This document shows positions 16,171 to 23,927 of a stretch of DNA of 40,099 bases, piece after piece. The notes beneath the pieces are model-generated. The model saw only the letters and a program-made list of their open reading frames with translations, did not search any database and had not been told where the DNA came from. The number at the start of each line of letters is the position of its first letter. Position 1 is the first letter of the stretch. The DNA comes from Bacillota bacterium (GTDB lineage Bacteria; Bacillota; Sulfobacillia; Symbiobacteriales; Symbiobacteriaceae), in contig JAMNXV010000101.1 of NCBI GenBank assembly GCA_023623185.1, positions 1-40,099 on the forward strand, read 5' to 3'. Both the position numbers and the translations under genes were made by a program.

Positions 16171-17196
16171 ATGCAACAGCGACTCAGGTTCTGCGGCATC
16201 GATCTGGGCAGCCATGCGCTGCACCTGGCCTGCCTGACGGAGGGGAGCGGGGGGCAGCGCGGACTGCTGACCGCTTCGGCCCCGGCGCCGGGGCCGTGGG
16301 TTGGCGGTTGCCCGGCGGCGGCCGACGTGGCCGGGGCCGTCGCGAGCGCCGCCGGATCGCTGAGCGGCGTGCGGTGGGGCCCGCGCCTCCGGCCGACCCC
16401 GGCGGCCGTATCACTGCCCACCGGCGCCCTGGTGGTGAGGGCGGTGAACCTGCCCCCCCTGAAGGCCGGCGAGCTGCGGGAGGCCCTGTACCTGGAGATC
16501 GACCGGCTCCGCGCGGGCGACCCGGCGGAGACGGTGGGGGACTGGCTGCCGCTGGCCGTGCCCGGCGGTGAAGACCCGGCCCGGGCCGGCCGGGGCTACC
16601 TCCTGCTGACGGCGCGGCAGGCGGCGGTGGACACCGCGGCCTGCGCCCTGCGCGCGGCCCGCCTGCGGCCCGTCGCGGTGGAGCCGGAGCCCGCGGTTCT
16701 GATCCGGCTGGCCAGGCTGCTGGCCGCACCCGGGGGCGAGGCGGTGGAGGTGCTGGTCGACCTGGGCGCCGGCGGCACACGGCTGGTGGTGGCCCGGGCC
16801 GATGCGCTGCTGCTGTTCCGGGAGCTGCCCGTGGGGGGAAGCCACCTGACCGCGGCCCTGGCGGAAAGGCGGCAGGTCACCCTGGCGGAGGCCGAGGAAC
16901 TGAAGTGCACCGAGTACCAGGAGGCCGGCTCACTGGCCGACTTCGGCCCCGCGGGGGAGCGGCTGGTGCGGGAACTGGAGCGGTCGCTGCGGTATGTGGA
17001 ACGGCAGCACCGGCTGGAGGGGTACGCCTCCCTCCACCTGGTGGGCGGCGGGGCCCGCTGGCCTCTCCTGCGCAGGGAGATCGAAGGGGTTGTGGGGGTG
17101 CGGGCGCGCGATTCCGTAGCGCTTCCCGCCGGCGCCGTGCCGCCCGAGATGGCCGGCGCGGCCGCCCTCTGCCTCTGGAAGGAGGGAGCGCCGTGA
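16171..17196 (+). CDS. pilM: Pilus assembly protein PilM (actin-like ATPase)
   Basis: The product has 341 residues of the PilM/FtsA-like actin fold. The phosphate-1 motif is 'FCGIDLGSHALHLACL' (about 8-23), phosphate-2 is 'EVLVDLGAGGTRLVVARADA' (about 193-212), and the C-terminal nucleotide motif is 'LHLVGGGARWPLLRREIE' (about 289-306). PilM is cytoplasmic and binds the N-terminal tail of PilN. Low-complexity Ala/Gly insertions enlarge the N-terminal part. It starts 18 bp after the PilX-like gene with GGGAGGTGG upstream and overlaps pilN by GTGA. Together with PilN and PilO it forms the inner-membrane alignment complex. Confidence 0.9.
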   Translation: MQQRLRFCGIDLGSHALHLACLTEGSGGQRGLLTASAPAPGPWVGGCPAAADVAGAVASAAGSLSGVRWGPRLRPTPAAVSLPTGALVVRAVNLPPLKAGELREALYLEIDRLRAGDPAETVGDWLPLAVPGGEDPARAGRGYLLLTARQAAVDTAACALRAARLRPVAVEPEPAVLIRLARLLAAPGGEAVEVLVDLGAGGTRLVVARADALLLFRELPVGGSHLTAALAERRQVTLAEAEELKCTEYQEAGSLADFGPAGERLVRELERSLRYVERQHRLEGYASLHLVGGGARWPLLRREIEGVVGVRARDSVALPAGAVPPEMAGAAALCLWKEGAP

Positions 17197-17750
17197 AACG
17201 CATCAACCTGCTGCGGCCCCGCCTGCCATCGCGGGAGATCCGTGAGGCGCAGATCCTCACCGGACTGGCTCTGGTGCTCACGCTGCTCCTGATCCTGAGT
17301 CTCATCGCGTGCGGGATCGGACGGGGCGCGGTGCGGGCGGCGGGCGGGGAGCTTTTGGCCGCGGAGGCGCAGCTCTCGGCCGTGTCCGGCGACGTGGAGC
17401 GCTGGCAGGCCTTGATGAAGGAGACGCGGCGGCTGGAGGGCCGGCTGGAGGCTCTGGGTGCGGCCCTGCCCGGCGAGAGGCGGTTCACCCCGCTGCTGGA
17501 GGAGATCGCCGAAGCCCTCGGTGAGGGCTGCACGGCGGAGCGGATCGCGGTCAGCCCGCAGGAGGGGCTCAGCCTGCGGGGCAGGGCGCAGAGCTACAGG
17601 GCGGCCGCGGACTGCGTGGAGCGGCTGCGGGCGCTTCCGGCCCTGTCCGCGGTGGTCCTGCAGTCTGCGTACCTCTCGGAGTCGGCGGACCAGGTGGACT
17701 TTCAGGTGGTCGGGGAGCTGTGGCCCGGGGAAGGGGGCGGAGGCGAATGA
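17193..17750 (+). CDS. pilN: Pilus assembly protein PilN
   Basis: The product has 185 residues. It starts 'MKRINLLRPRLPSREIREAQ', containing the INLLP-like motif by which PilN docks on PilM. A single membrane helix (about 25-45) follows, then a coiled-coil-like segment and a ferredoxin-like extracytoplasmic domain (about 95-180). The GTG start overlaps the pilM stop (GTGA), and GGAGGG lies upstream. Gene order pilM-N-O is that of other type IV pilus clusters. No pilP or pilQ follows, consistent with a cell lacking an outer membrane. Confidence 0.88.
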   Translation: MKRINLLRPRLPSREIREAQILTGLALVLTLLLILSLIACGIGRGAVRAAGGELLAAEAQLSAVSGDVERWQALMKETRRLEGRLEALGAALPGERRFTPLLEEIAEALGEGCTAERIAVSPQEGLSLRGRAQSYRAAADCVERLRALPALSAVVLQSAYLSESADQVDFQVVGELWPGEGGGGE

Positions 17751-18319
17751 CGCGCTCCATGCTGCGGCGTCGGGAGTTCCTGGGCAGTCTGAACGCGGCC
17801 CTGGCCCTGTGCCTGGCCCTCGTCCTCTTCATGTGCGTTCGGCCTGCCTGGCAGGAGCGGACCCGGCTGCTGGAGGCTCTGTCCCAGCGGGAAGAGCAGG
17901 CCGCGAGCCAGCTGGAGATCGCCGCCTCGCTGGCGGCGGCCCGGGCGGAGCTGGATGAGGTCCGCCGCGCCCTGGCCCTCAGGGAGGCCGAGCTGGCGCC
18001 CGCGGGGGGAGATATGGCGGTGGTGCGGGCCATTGAGGCGCTGGCCGGGTCAGACGTGGCGCTGAGGCTCCTGGCCCCGGGCGCTTTGCGCGCCGCGGCG
18101 GCGCCGGACCAGCCGGAGACCGCGCTCTACTGCGAGCAGCCCCTGCGGATTGAGGCGCAGGGCGCGCAGGCGCCGCTGCTGGCCTTCCTCAGTACCTTGG
18201 AGCAGAATGTGCCGGGGCTGCGGGTGCGCTCGGTCTCGCTGCACGCCGGACCGCGCGGGGAGGGCGTGTGGAACCTCACCGTCAGCGGCGTGCTCTTCCT
18301 GCTGGGCCCGTGCGAGTGA
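17747..18319 (+). CDS. pilO: Pilus assembly protein PilO
   Basis: The product has 190 residues: a short cytoplasmic tail, one membrane helix (about 16-34, 'ALALCLALVLFMCVRPAW'), a long coiled coil (about 40-85) and a C-terminal domain with 'LLAFLSTLEQNVPGLRVRSV'. This is the PilO plan, paired with PilN in the alignment complex. The ATG at 17747 overlaps the pilN stop (ATGA), with GGGGGCGGAGG upstream. It is the last gene of the pilus operon. The next gene has its own promoter 17 bp downstream. Confidence 0.82.
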   Translation: MTRSMLRRREFLGSLNAALALCLALVLFMCVRPAWQERTRLLEALSQREEQAASQLEIAASLAAARAELDEVRRALALREAELAPAGGDMAVVRAIEALAGSDVALRLLAPGALRAAAAPDQPETALYCEQPLRIEAQGAQAPLLAFLSTLEQNVPGLRVRSVSLHAGPRGEGVWNLTVSGVLFLLGPCE

Positions 18320-18335
18320 AGCCGGGAAAAGACCC

Positions 18336-18364
18336 GTGACAACGGACCGGTGAGTGTTTATACT
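18336..18364 (+). promoter_or_regulatory. Sigma-A-like promoter before the ECF transporter gene
   Basis: GTGACA (18336-18341) and TATACT (18359-18364) are separated by exactly 17 bp. Each hexamer matches the consensus at 5 of 6 positions. It lies 52 bp before the ATG at 18416. The leader is too short for a typical vitamin riboswitch. Confidence 0.7.
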
Positions 18365-18415
18365 GTAACCAACCCCAAAATGGGCGTCACCACTTCCAAG
18401 GGAGAGGGATGCACC

Positions 18416-18967
18416 ATGAATCTGTCGGTCCGGAGGATGACGGTGGCCGGCGTGCTCGGCGCCGTCTCTGCTGTGTTGGGTCTGGTTCCCGGTCTCGGCT
18501 TGATTCCGTTCCCCACTGGTCAGCACGTCACCATCCTGCAGATTCCGGCCATCCTGGCCGGCATCGCCGAGGGTCCCGTCGTCGGGCTCTTCGTCGGGTT
18601 GATTTTCGGCCTGACCTCGTTCATGCGGGCCACCAACCCGGCCTTTGCCGACCCGCTGGTGGCCATCCTGCCCCGGCTGTTCATCGGGGTGTTTGCGGCA
18701 TACGCCTTCATGGCCCTGCGCCGCTGGAACACGGCGCTGGCCCTGGGGGCCGCCGGGGTGGTCGGCACGCTGACCAATACCGTCCTCGTGCTGGGCATGA
18801 TTCTGCTGCGGGGCTACTGGCCGGTTCAGCAGGTGACCGTTGTCGCTGCCACCCACGCCCCCCTCGAGCTGCTGGTCGGCACCTTCGCCGTCGTGGTGGT
18901 GGGGCTGGCCCTGCACCGGGCCGGGTATATCCGGGCCCCTTACCCCGGCTCCGGGCGCAACGTGTAA
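18416..18967 (+). CDS. ECF transporter S component (COG4684, PanT-like)
   Basis: The product has 183 residues with five to six membrane segments, the size of a substrate-binding S component of an energy-coupling-factor vitamin transporter. The segments 'PTGQHVTILQIPAILAGIAE' and 'DPLVAILPRLFIG' match the pattern of the group predicted to carry pantothenate or a related vitamin. The substrate is not certain. The ATG at 18416 has GGGAGAGGG upstream; longer in-frame starts run into the promoter. No EcfA/EcfT genes are present here, so it would use a shared group-II energising module elsewhere. The following P1-family peptidase gene, 70 bp downstream, may be cotranscribed. Confidence 0.8.
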   Translation: MNLSVRRMTVAGVLGAVSAVLGLVPGLGLIPFPTGQHVTILQIPAILAGIAEGPVVGLFVGLIFGLTSFMRATNPAFADPLVAILPRLFIGVFAAYAFMALRRWNTALALGAAGVVGTLTNTVLVLGMILLRGYWPVQQVTVVAATHAPLELLVGTFAVVVVGLALHRAGYIRAPYPGSGRNV

Positions 18968-19037
18968 AGCGCGCATGCTGGCCGCCTTCCGTCCGGGAGG
19001 GCGGCCCTTCGAATACCGGCGAAAGGACGTGCAGTCA

Positions 19038-19997
19038 GTGACGAAACCGGTGTGGCTGAGCGGCATTACAGACGTGCCGGGCATTCTGGTGGGGCACGCC
19101 CACGACCTGGGTGCGCTCACGGGCGTGACGGCGGTGCTGGCCCCGGCCGGAGCGGTGGTGGGGGTGGCCGTGGAAGGGTCGGCCCCGGGGACGCGTGAGA
19201 CTGACCTCTGCCGCCCCGGCAACCTGGTGCAGCACGCGCACGCGGTGCTGCTCTGCGGCGGCAGCGCCTTCGGCCTGGCGGCCGCCCACGGCGCGATGCG
19301 CTGGCTGGAGGAGCGGGGCATCGGCCTGCCGACGGGTCACGCCACCGTGCCCATCGTGCCGGCGGTGGTGCTCTACGACCTGGGCGTTGGGTCGGGGCAG
19401 GTCCGCCCCGATGAGGCGATGGGCTACGCCGCCTGTCAGGCGGCCACCGCCGGCCCCGTCGCCCAGGGCTGTGTGGGCGCCGGGGCCGGATGCAGCGTGG
19501 GCAAGGCCCTGGGCATGGGCCAGGCCACCAAGAGCGGCATCGGCACCGCCTGCGTGAAGGTGGGCGAGGTTGCCATCGGGGCCATCGTGGCCGTGAACGC
19601 CTTCGGCGACGTGCGCGACCCGGAAAGCGGCCTGCTCCTGGCAGGGCCCAGGGGTGCGGACGGCGCCATCCTGGATACCACCGCCCTGCTGCTCCAGGGC
19701 GCCGCGGGGCAGCCCTTCGCGGAGAACACGACCATCGGCGTCGTGGCGGTGGGCGGGAGGCTCACGAAGGAGGGGGCCAACAAGGTGGCCCGCATGGCGC
19801 ACGACGGCCTGGCCCGCACCATCTTCCCCATCCACACCATGGCGGACGGCGACACCCTCTTCTGCCTGGCCACAGGCGGGCCGGAGATCGACATCACTAC
19901 GGCAGGCGCCGCCGCGGCCCTGGCGGTGGAGCGGGCCGTGGTGAACGCCGTGCGGCACGCGACGGCCCTGGGCGGGCTCGCCGCGCCGAAGGTGTAG
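19038..19997 (+). CDS. P1-family (DmpA/S58) aminopeptidase-like protein
   Basis: The product has 319 residues of the DmpA/BapA Ntn-hydrolase family, which autocleaves before a catalytic Ser/Thr. The N-terminal half has 'ITDVPGILVGHA' and 'GSAPGTRETDL' and the substrate-loop 'LLCGGSAFGLAAAHGAMRW'. The likely autoprocessing site is before Thr231 or Thr232 in 'FAENTTIGVVAVGG', followed by 'ANKVARMAHDGLARTIFP' and 'DGDTLFCLATG'. Characterised members are D-aminopeptidases or beta-peptidases, but this broad group also includes uncharacterised proteins. The GTG at 19038 fits the AAAGGA site; the GTG at 19029 is too close to it. It lies behind the ECF transporter gene. Confidence 0.85.
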   Translation: MTKPVWLSGITDVPGILVGHAHDLGALTGVTAVLAPAGAVVGVAVEGSAPGTRETDLCRPGNLVQHAHAVLLCGGSAFGLAAAHGAMRWLEERGIGLPTGHATVPIVPAVVLYDLGVGSGQVRPDEAMGYAACQAATAGPVAQGCVGAGAGCSVGKALGMGQATKSGIGTACVKVGEVAIGAIVAVNAFGDVRDPESGLLLAGPRGADGAILDTTALLLQGAAGQPFAENTTIGVVAVGGRLTKEGANKVARMAHDGLARTIFPIHTMADGDTLFCLATGGPEIDITTAGAAAALAVERAVVNAVRHATALGGLAAPKV

Positions 19998-20077
19998 GGA
20001 AGGCGGCTGCCTGTACACCGCGCGGTTCTGGACAGGGCCTCCGGGGCGTACTCTCCCCCCAGGAGGGGGATGGAACG

Positions 20078-20407
20078 ATGGACGACGGCTTCGCCGCCAA
20101 GCTGCTCTCCAACTTCATGATCGCCCTGGGCGTGACCCTGGGCGGTTCGCTCTCGGGCGCCGCCGCGTCGCTGCTGACGGGCGGCCACCCGCTCGACCGC
20201 CTCCGCTACCTCTCTGAAGACCTCCGCCTCTGGGGCATTCTGGTGGCGGTCAGCGGCTCGTTTGAGCCGCTCCGCAGCCTGGAGCAGGGCCTCCTGTTCG
20301 GGCAGGGCCGCGCGCTGTTCCGCCAGGTGGTGGCCCTGGTGGTCGCCATGGCCGGCGCCAACCTGGGCTACTTCCTCATTCAGACGGTGGCGGGGCGGCG
20401 GCCATGA
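20078..20407 (+). CDS. ytrH: YtrH-family sporulation protein
   Basis: The product has 109 residues and is a small membrane protein with about three hydrophobic helices. The N-terminal 'LLSNFMIALGVTLGGSLSGA' matches the signature of the YtrH sporulation family. In B. subtilis ytrH and ytrI are made in the mother cell under sigma-E and are needed for efficient sporulation. The ATG at 20078 follows AGGAGGGGG. It overlaps the next gene by ATGA, and that gene has the length and layout of YtrI, which supports the assignment. No clear sigma-E promoter was found by eye in the 80-bp upstream gap. Confidence 0.85.
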   Translation: MDDGFAAKLLSNFMIALGVTLGGSLSGAAASLLTGGHPLDRLRYLSEDLRLWGILVAVSGSFEPLRSLEQGLLFGQGRALFRQVVALVVAMAGANLGYFLIQTVAGRRP

Positions 20408-20883
20408 GCCGGTGGCAGCGGGCGCTCCCCCTCATGGCCTCCTTCGCCATGGGTTTCGCCGTCGCCATCTGGCTCCTGCCGGTCTTGGCCGGGCCGACGG
20501 TGCAGCGGCTGCGGCTGGAGCGGGATGCCTGTCTGGCCGAGGTGGAGGCCCTGGAGGCGGAGGTGGCCAAGTTGGAGTCGGCTGAGCGGAAGCGGCCCGT
20601 CGTCTGCACGATTCAGCGGGTCCGGGCGGAGATCGACGGGCCGGACGAGCGGGTGGGGCTGGAGGCCGCGCGGCGCATACAGAAAGAGCTGGCGGCCGAG
20701 CAGATCGGCCGCCAGCTTGAGAACGTATCGCCGGTCATCCTCTACGGCCGCTACAACGGCCGGCTGATGGAGATAGACGGGGTCACCTATCAGCTTTCGG
20801 TGCAGGCGCTCATGATCGGCCCCGAGCTGGTGCTGCTGGGCCGGGTGGAGCCGGTGGACAAGGGTGTGGAGTCGGATGCTTAG
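20404..20883 (+). CDS. ytrI: YtrI-like sporulation membrane protein
   Basis: The product has 159 residues. One N-terminal membrane helix (about 8-30) is followed by a Glu/Ala-rich coiled coil (about 36-65) and a small C-terminal domain. This is the layout of YtrI, the partner of YtrH, and the ATGA overlap with ytrH supports translational coupling. Sequence similarity to B. subtilis YtrI is not obvious by eye, so the name rests mainly on gene order and topology. The gene ends 9 bp from the convergent phosphatase gene. Confidence 0.65.
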   Translation: MSRWQRALPLMASFAMGFAVAIWLLPVLAGPTVQRLRLERDACLAEVEALEAEVAKLESAERKRPVVCTIQRVRAEIDGPDERVGLEAARRIQKELAAEQIGRQLENVSPVILYGRYNGRLMEIDGVTYQLSVQALMIGPELVLLGRVEPVDKGVESDA

Positions 20884-20892
20884 CCGGATGCG

Positions 20893-21657
20893 TCAGAACC
20901 GGCAGCGGGGATTCGGGCGCAGGGTGCTGCGCTGCTCCATGGTGCCGTCCCGGAACCGTTCCAGGTGCTCCTGCAGTATCCTGAGGGCGTCGCCGAACCC
21001 GGTGAAGGGGAAGTAGGGCGAACCGTGCTCCTCCATGAACCGGGCCAGGGAGCTCTTCGCGAAGACCCAGTCCGCGAAGCTGGCGCCGTACAGGTCGCTC
21101 ACCCCGTCGCCCACGTAGATGACGTGGGCGCCCGACTCCTTCAGGCGGCGGGCCACGCCTGCCTTGCAGCAGCCGCACAGATCGCAGGCCGGGTTGGCGT
21201 TGGGCCACTCCAGGTGGCCGCGGTCCACGTAGCGGTTGGCGAAGACCGGCAGGTGGCCGAGCCCCTCCCGGCCCAGGATGCGGTCGATGTAGAGCGTGAA
21301 GCCGTCGCTGAGCACGGCCAGCGGGATCTCCTCCCGCTCGGCCCAGTCGACGAAGGCGTGGAAACCGGGGTCGATGGCCACCTGATCGGCCAGGGCGGTC
21401 GCCTCGTCCCGGTTCACGTGCGCGAAGGAATGCAGCCAGAGGATCCGCGAGCCCACCTCGCCCCGCGCGTACTGCTCCAGGACCGGGGCCGGGTAGGGAG
21501 CGAGGGTGTCGCAGATCAGGTCGCCCACGTCGACGGCGGAAATGGTGAAGTCGAAGTCGGTCAGCACCACCAGGGGTGCACTCAGGGCCCGGGACCAGAA
21601 GGTTTGCTCAAGATTCGTCATCATCGTGTGTGTGAAATGCCCTCCCGCGTGGGGCAC
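20893..21657 (-). CDS. mtnX: HAD-family phosphatase, MtnX-like
   Basis: The product has 254 residues. HAD motif I is 'LTDFDFTISAVDVGD' with Asp34 and Asp36, motif II is in 'LAVLSDGFTLYID', and motif IV is in 'VIYVGDGVSDLYGA'. The 'CDLCGCCKAGVARRL' cysteine cluster is characteristic of MtnX, the enolase-product phosphatase of the methionine salvage pathway. No other mtn genes lie in the window, so the substrate is unproven. The GTG at 21657 has AAGGTGG about 6 bases upstream. The ATGs at 21624/21621 are alternatives, but their nearest purine-rich site is about 15 bases away. A TACAAT -10-like element lies at 21689-21694 on this strand. Confidence 0.72.
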   Translation of the reverse strand: MPHAGGHFTHTMMTNLEQTFWSRALSAPLVVLTDFDFTISAVDVGDLICDTLAPYPAPVLEQYARGEVGSRILWLHSFAHVNRDEATALADQVAIDPGFHAFVDWAEREEIPLAVLSDGFTLYIDRILGREGLGHLPVFANRYVDRGHLEWPNANPACDLCGCCKAGVARRLKESGAHVIYVGDGVSDLYGASFADWVFAKSSLARFMEEHGSPYFPFTGFGDALRILQEHLERFRDGTMEQRSTLRPNPRCRF

Positions 21658-21752
21658 AGTCGCCCACCTTTTCTTAAACGACTGATGTATTGTATCATGA
21701 TGAGTAGGTGCAGCAGGCAAGGCTTTCGGCCTGCCGGAAGGAGGGATGGGTG

Positions 21753-22166
21753 GTGCAGCGGCTGCTCTACACCGTCGCCGCCGTGCTGCTGGCGGCCGGC
21801 TCGCTGGGGCTGGCCCTGCTGCCGCGGCTCGCGCCCGGCTGGCTCTGGTTCGGGCTGCTCGGGGCCTGCTTCTCGGGCATCGGCGCGGCCGGCTGGGTGC
21901 TGGGCGGCGTGACGGCGGGCCAGTGGCCGCGGCTGCGCGCAGGATGGTTCCTCCTTCCCGCCGGCGTGCTGGGGGTGGCCATCAGCGCGCTGGACCAGGC
22001 CCACCTGCCCCTGCTCTGGGCGGCCGGAGAGGCGGTGACGGGGCTTCTGCTCCTCGTGCCCCTGTTTCCGCGCCAGCGCCGCACCCAGCCCAGGGCCGAA
22101 CCCAAATCGCGGCCCCCCGGTCCGGTACAGGCGCCGCCCGTGGCCGGCCGGCAGGAGACCCGCTGA
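21753..22166 (+). CDS. Small membrane protein of unknown function
   Basis: The product has 137 residues with about four hydrophobic helices: 'LLYTVAAVLLAAGSLGLALL', 'WFGLLGACFSGIGAAGWVLG', a third around 'GWFLLPAGVLGVAISAL', and a fourth around 'LLWAAGEAVTGLLLLVPLF'. A basic, Pro-rich cytoplasmic tail of about 35 residues follows. The GTG at 21753 has GGAAGGAGGG 7 bases upstream; GTG 21750 is also possible. I recognise no family. An alternative overlapping frame is Ala/Arg-rich and looks like a composition artefact. It precedes a YflT-like gene on the same strand. Confidence 0.6.
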   Translation: MQRLLYTVAAVLLAAGSLGLALLPRLAPGWLWFGLLGACFSGIGAAGWVLGGVTAGQWPRLRAGWFLLPAGVLGVAISALDQAHLPLLWAAGEAVTGLLLLVPLFPRQRRTQPRAEPKSRPPGPVQAPPVAGRQETR

Positions 22167-22218
22167 GGGCATGAACGCGCCCGCTCCCCGGCCAGACTAT
22201 GGCCGAGGAGGCGATGGC

Positions 22219-22641
22219 ATGCGTAAGACGGTCGTGGGTCTCTTCCGGCACAGCGGCGACGCCGACCTGGTCGCGGCCCACCTGCGGGAAACCTTCGCGC
22301 TGGACGCGGACAAGCTGGACGTGATCGGCCAGGCTGAGCTGAGCGCCGCGGGCGGCGCAGGGTTGAACGAGACCGACGCCTGGCTCCTGGCCGCCCTCGC
22401 GGACACCGAGCTGGACGGCCTGGACGGGCCGGGCGGCCTGTACGAGCTCGACGACCTTGAGGGGCCGGGCGCCCGGGATCCGGTGGCCAGGCGCTGGGGC
22501 GATCAGGTACGACGGGGGCGCACCCTGGTCGTGGCCCGCTGCGACGACCCCGACCAGGCCACGGAAATCGCCCGCGAGATGCGCCGGGCGGGCGCTCACC
22601 GGGTGGATCTGCTCGCTGAGGACAGCTGGCCGCTGCACTAG
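22219..22641 (+). CDS. Possible general-stress-type protein (YflT/GSP17M-like)
   Basis: The product has 140 residues. It opens 'KTVVGLFRHSGDADLVAAHL', resembling the start of YflT/general-stress-17M domains, which bind an unknown ligand in a ferredoxin-like fold. The rest is acidic ('DTELDGLDGPGGLYELDDLE') and ends 'RGRTLVVARCDDPDQATEIA', as in that domain's second half. The ATG at 22219 is placed by GAGGAGG at 7 bases; an in-frame start at 22171 lacks this. Its stop codon overlaps that of the convergent tatA gene by 2 bases. The family call is tentative. Confidence 0.6.
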   Translation: MRKTVVGLFRHSGDADLVAAHLRETFALDADKLDVIGQAELSAAGGAGLNETDAWLLAALADTELDGLDGPGGLYELDDLEGPGARDPVARRWGDQVRRGRTLVVARCDDPDQATEIAREMRRAGAHRVDLLAEDSWPLH

Positions 22642-22859
22642 CGCTCCTCCGGCGCCTGCTTCGCCTTTTCGATGTTCTGTCGGACCTCATCGGAGGCGAC
22701 CCGGGTCACCTCGGTGGTGATGGACTGGGTCGCCTTCTTGAATTCGCGGATGGCCTGGCCCATGCTGCGCCCCAGCTCGGGAAGCTTGTTGGGCCCGAAG
22801 ATCACCAGGGCCACGATCATGATGATGAGGATCTCGCTGAAACCCAGATTACCGAACAC
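22638..22859 (-). CDS. tatA: Twin-arginine translocase subunit TatA
   Basis: The product has 73 residues. It has one membrane helix, 'FGNLGFSEILIIMIVALVIF', then the conserved 'GPNKLPELGRSMGQAIREFK' hinge and amphipathic helix, and a charged tail ending 'EKAKQAPEER'. TatA oligomers form the pore for folded proteins carrying RR signal peptides. The GTG at 22859 gives the canonical M-F-G-N-L start and is 8 bases from AAAGGAG; the ATG at 22865 would sit only 2 bases from that site. No tatC is present in the window. Confidence 0.9.
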   Translation of the reverse strand: MFGNLGFSEILIIMIVALVIFGPNKLPELGRSMGQAIREFKKATQSITTEVTRVASDEVRQNIEKAKQAPEER

Positions 22860-22899
22860 GGGCATATCTCCTTTGGGCATGAACTCCGCAGGTCTTACT

Positions 22900-23838
22900 T
22901 TATCGTCCCGCGCCCGCGTTGTCCATAGCGCCGGGGGCCTGCCAGGCGGACCGGAGGCGCTCGATCTGCTGGAAGTCCGGCAGAAAGTAGGAGATGGGGC
23001 CCACGTAGGCGGCGTGCCCGGGCAGGGTCTCGGTGATGAGGGCGCCCGCCTGGTAGGAGTGGATGGCGGTCGTCGCCAGGCGGAACTGTTCCGCCAGGGG
23101 CACGTTGGTTTCCACGTGCTGGCGGGCGGTGCGCAGGAGTGTGGGCAGCCGCGGCAGGTTGCCTGGCTGCAGGGCCCGCCGGGCGGCGGCGCGGAGGAAC
23201 TGCTGCTGCCGCCGGATGCGGCTGAGGTCATCGCCCATCGCGTCGCTGCGGAAGCGCACGTACTGTTCGGCCCGGCGGCCGTCCAGCACCTGGTGGCCCG
23301 GCTGCAGGTCGATCACCAGGTTGTCGTCGGGGTCGACGTAGTGCATGGGCGCCTCCACGTACATGGGCACGCCGCCGATGAGGTCGACCAGGGTGCGGAA
23401 CCCCGCCAGGTTGACCTTCACGTAGTAGTGGACGGGCAGGCCCAGCAGGTCCGAGACCGTGCGGACGGCCAGTTCTGGCCCGCCCCAGGCGTAGGCGGCG
23501 TTCAGCTTGGCCTCGCCCACGCCTTCCAGGATCACGCGGGTGTCGCGGGGCAGCGACAGCACCCGGAGCGCCCCCCCGCCCACGCGCACCAGCAGCATCG
23601 TGTCGGAGCGGCCGGGGTCGCCGGGCCGCTCGTCGACCCCCAGCACCAGCACATACACCGGCTCTGTCCGGTCCGCTTCTTTGCCCTTCTCCTCGGGGAC
23701 GAGTCCGAGTTCTACCGGGTCGCCCCCGGCCGGAGGGCCGCCGGGGGCGGGCGGGGCGGTGAGCAGCCGCCAGCCCAGGCCCGCGGCGGAGAGGGAGAGG
23801 AGAAGCCCCAGGACCGCGCCCGCAAGGAAGCGGCGCAT
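22900..23838 (-). CDS. LytR-CpsA-Psr (LCP) family protein
   Basis: The product has 312 residues. An N-terminal membrane helix (about 5-25) precedes the extracytoplasmic LCP domain. Signatures are 'VLVLGVDERPGDPGRSDTML', 'VLSLPRDTRV', 'KLNAAYAWGG' and 'QYVRFRSDAMGDDLSRIRRQ'. The Asp and Arg residues in these are those that bind the pyrophosphate of the undecaprenyl-linked donor. LCP enzymes attach teichoic-acid-type polymers or glycans to the peptidoglycan. The ATG follows AAGGAGG. A second LCP gene lies at 32785. It is the only gene in its short minus-strand block apart from tatA downstream. Confidence 0.9.
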   Translation of the reverse strand: MRRFLAGAVLGLLLSLSAAGLGWRLLTAPPAPGGPPAGGDPVELGLVPEEKGKEADRTEPVYVLVLGVDERPGDPGRSDTMLLVRVGGGALRVLSLPRDTRVILEGVGEAKLNAAYAWGGPELAVRTVSDLLGLPVHYYVKVNLAGFRTLVDLIGGVPMYVEAPMHYVDPDDNLVIDLQPGHQVLDGRRAEQYVRFRSDAMGDDLSRIRRQQQFLRAAARRALQPGNLPRLPTLLRTARQHVETNVPLAEQFRLATTAIHSYQAGALITETLPGHAAYVGPISYFLPDFQQIERLRSAWQAPGAMDNAGAGR

Positions 23839-23927
23839 CGCCCGGCCTCCTTTTCAGTGGGATAATCTAGGTATCCCCCGGAAGCCGGGCACACACGCCG
23901 CCTGCGTCCCTGGAGATTTCTGGAGCG

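Noticed and set aside
22171-22218. Longer N-terminus for the YflT-like gene
   Set aside because: The upstream ATG has no ribosome site, while the ATG at 22219 has GAGGAGG at good spacing and begins at the recognisable domain.
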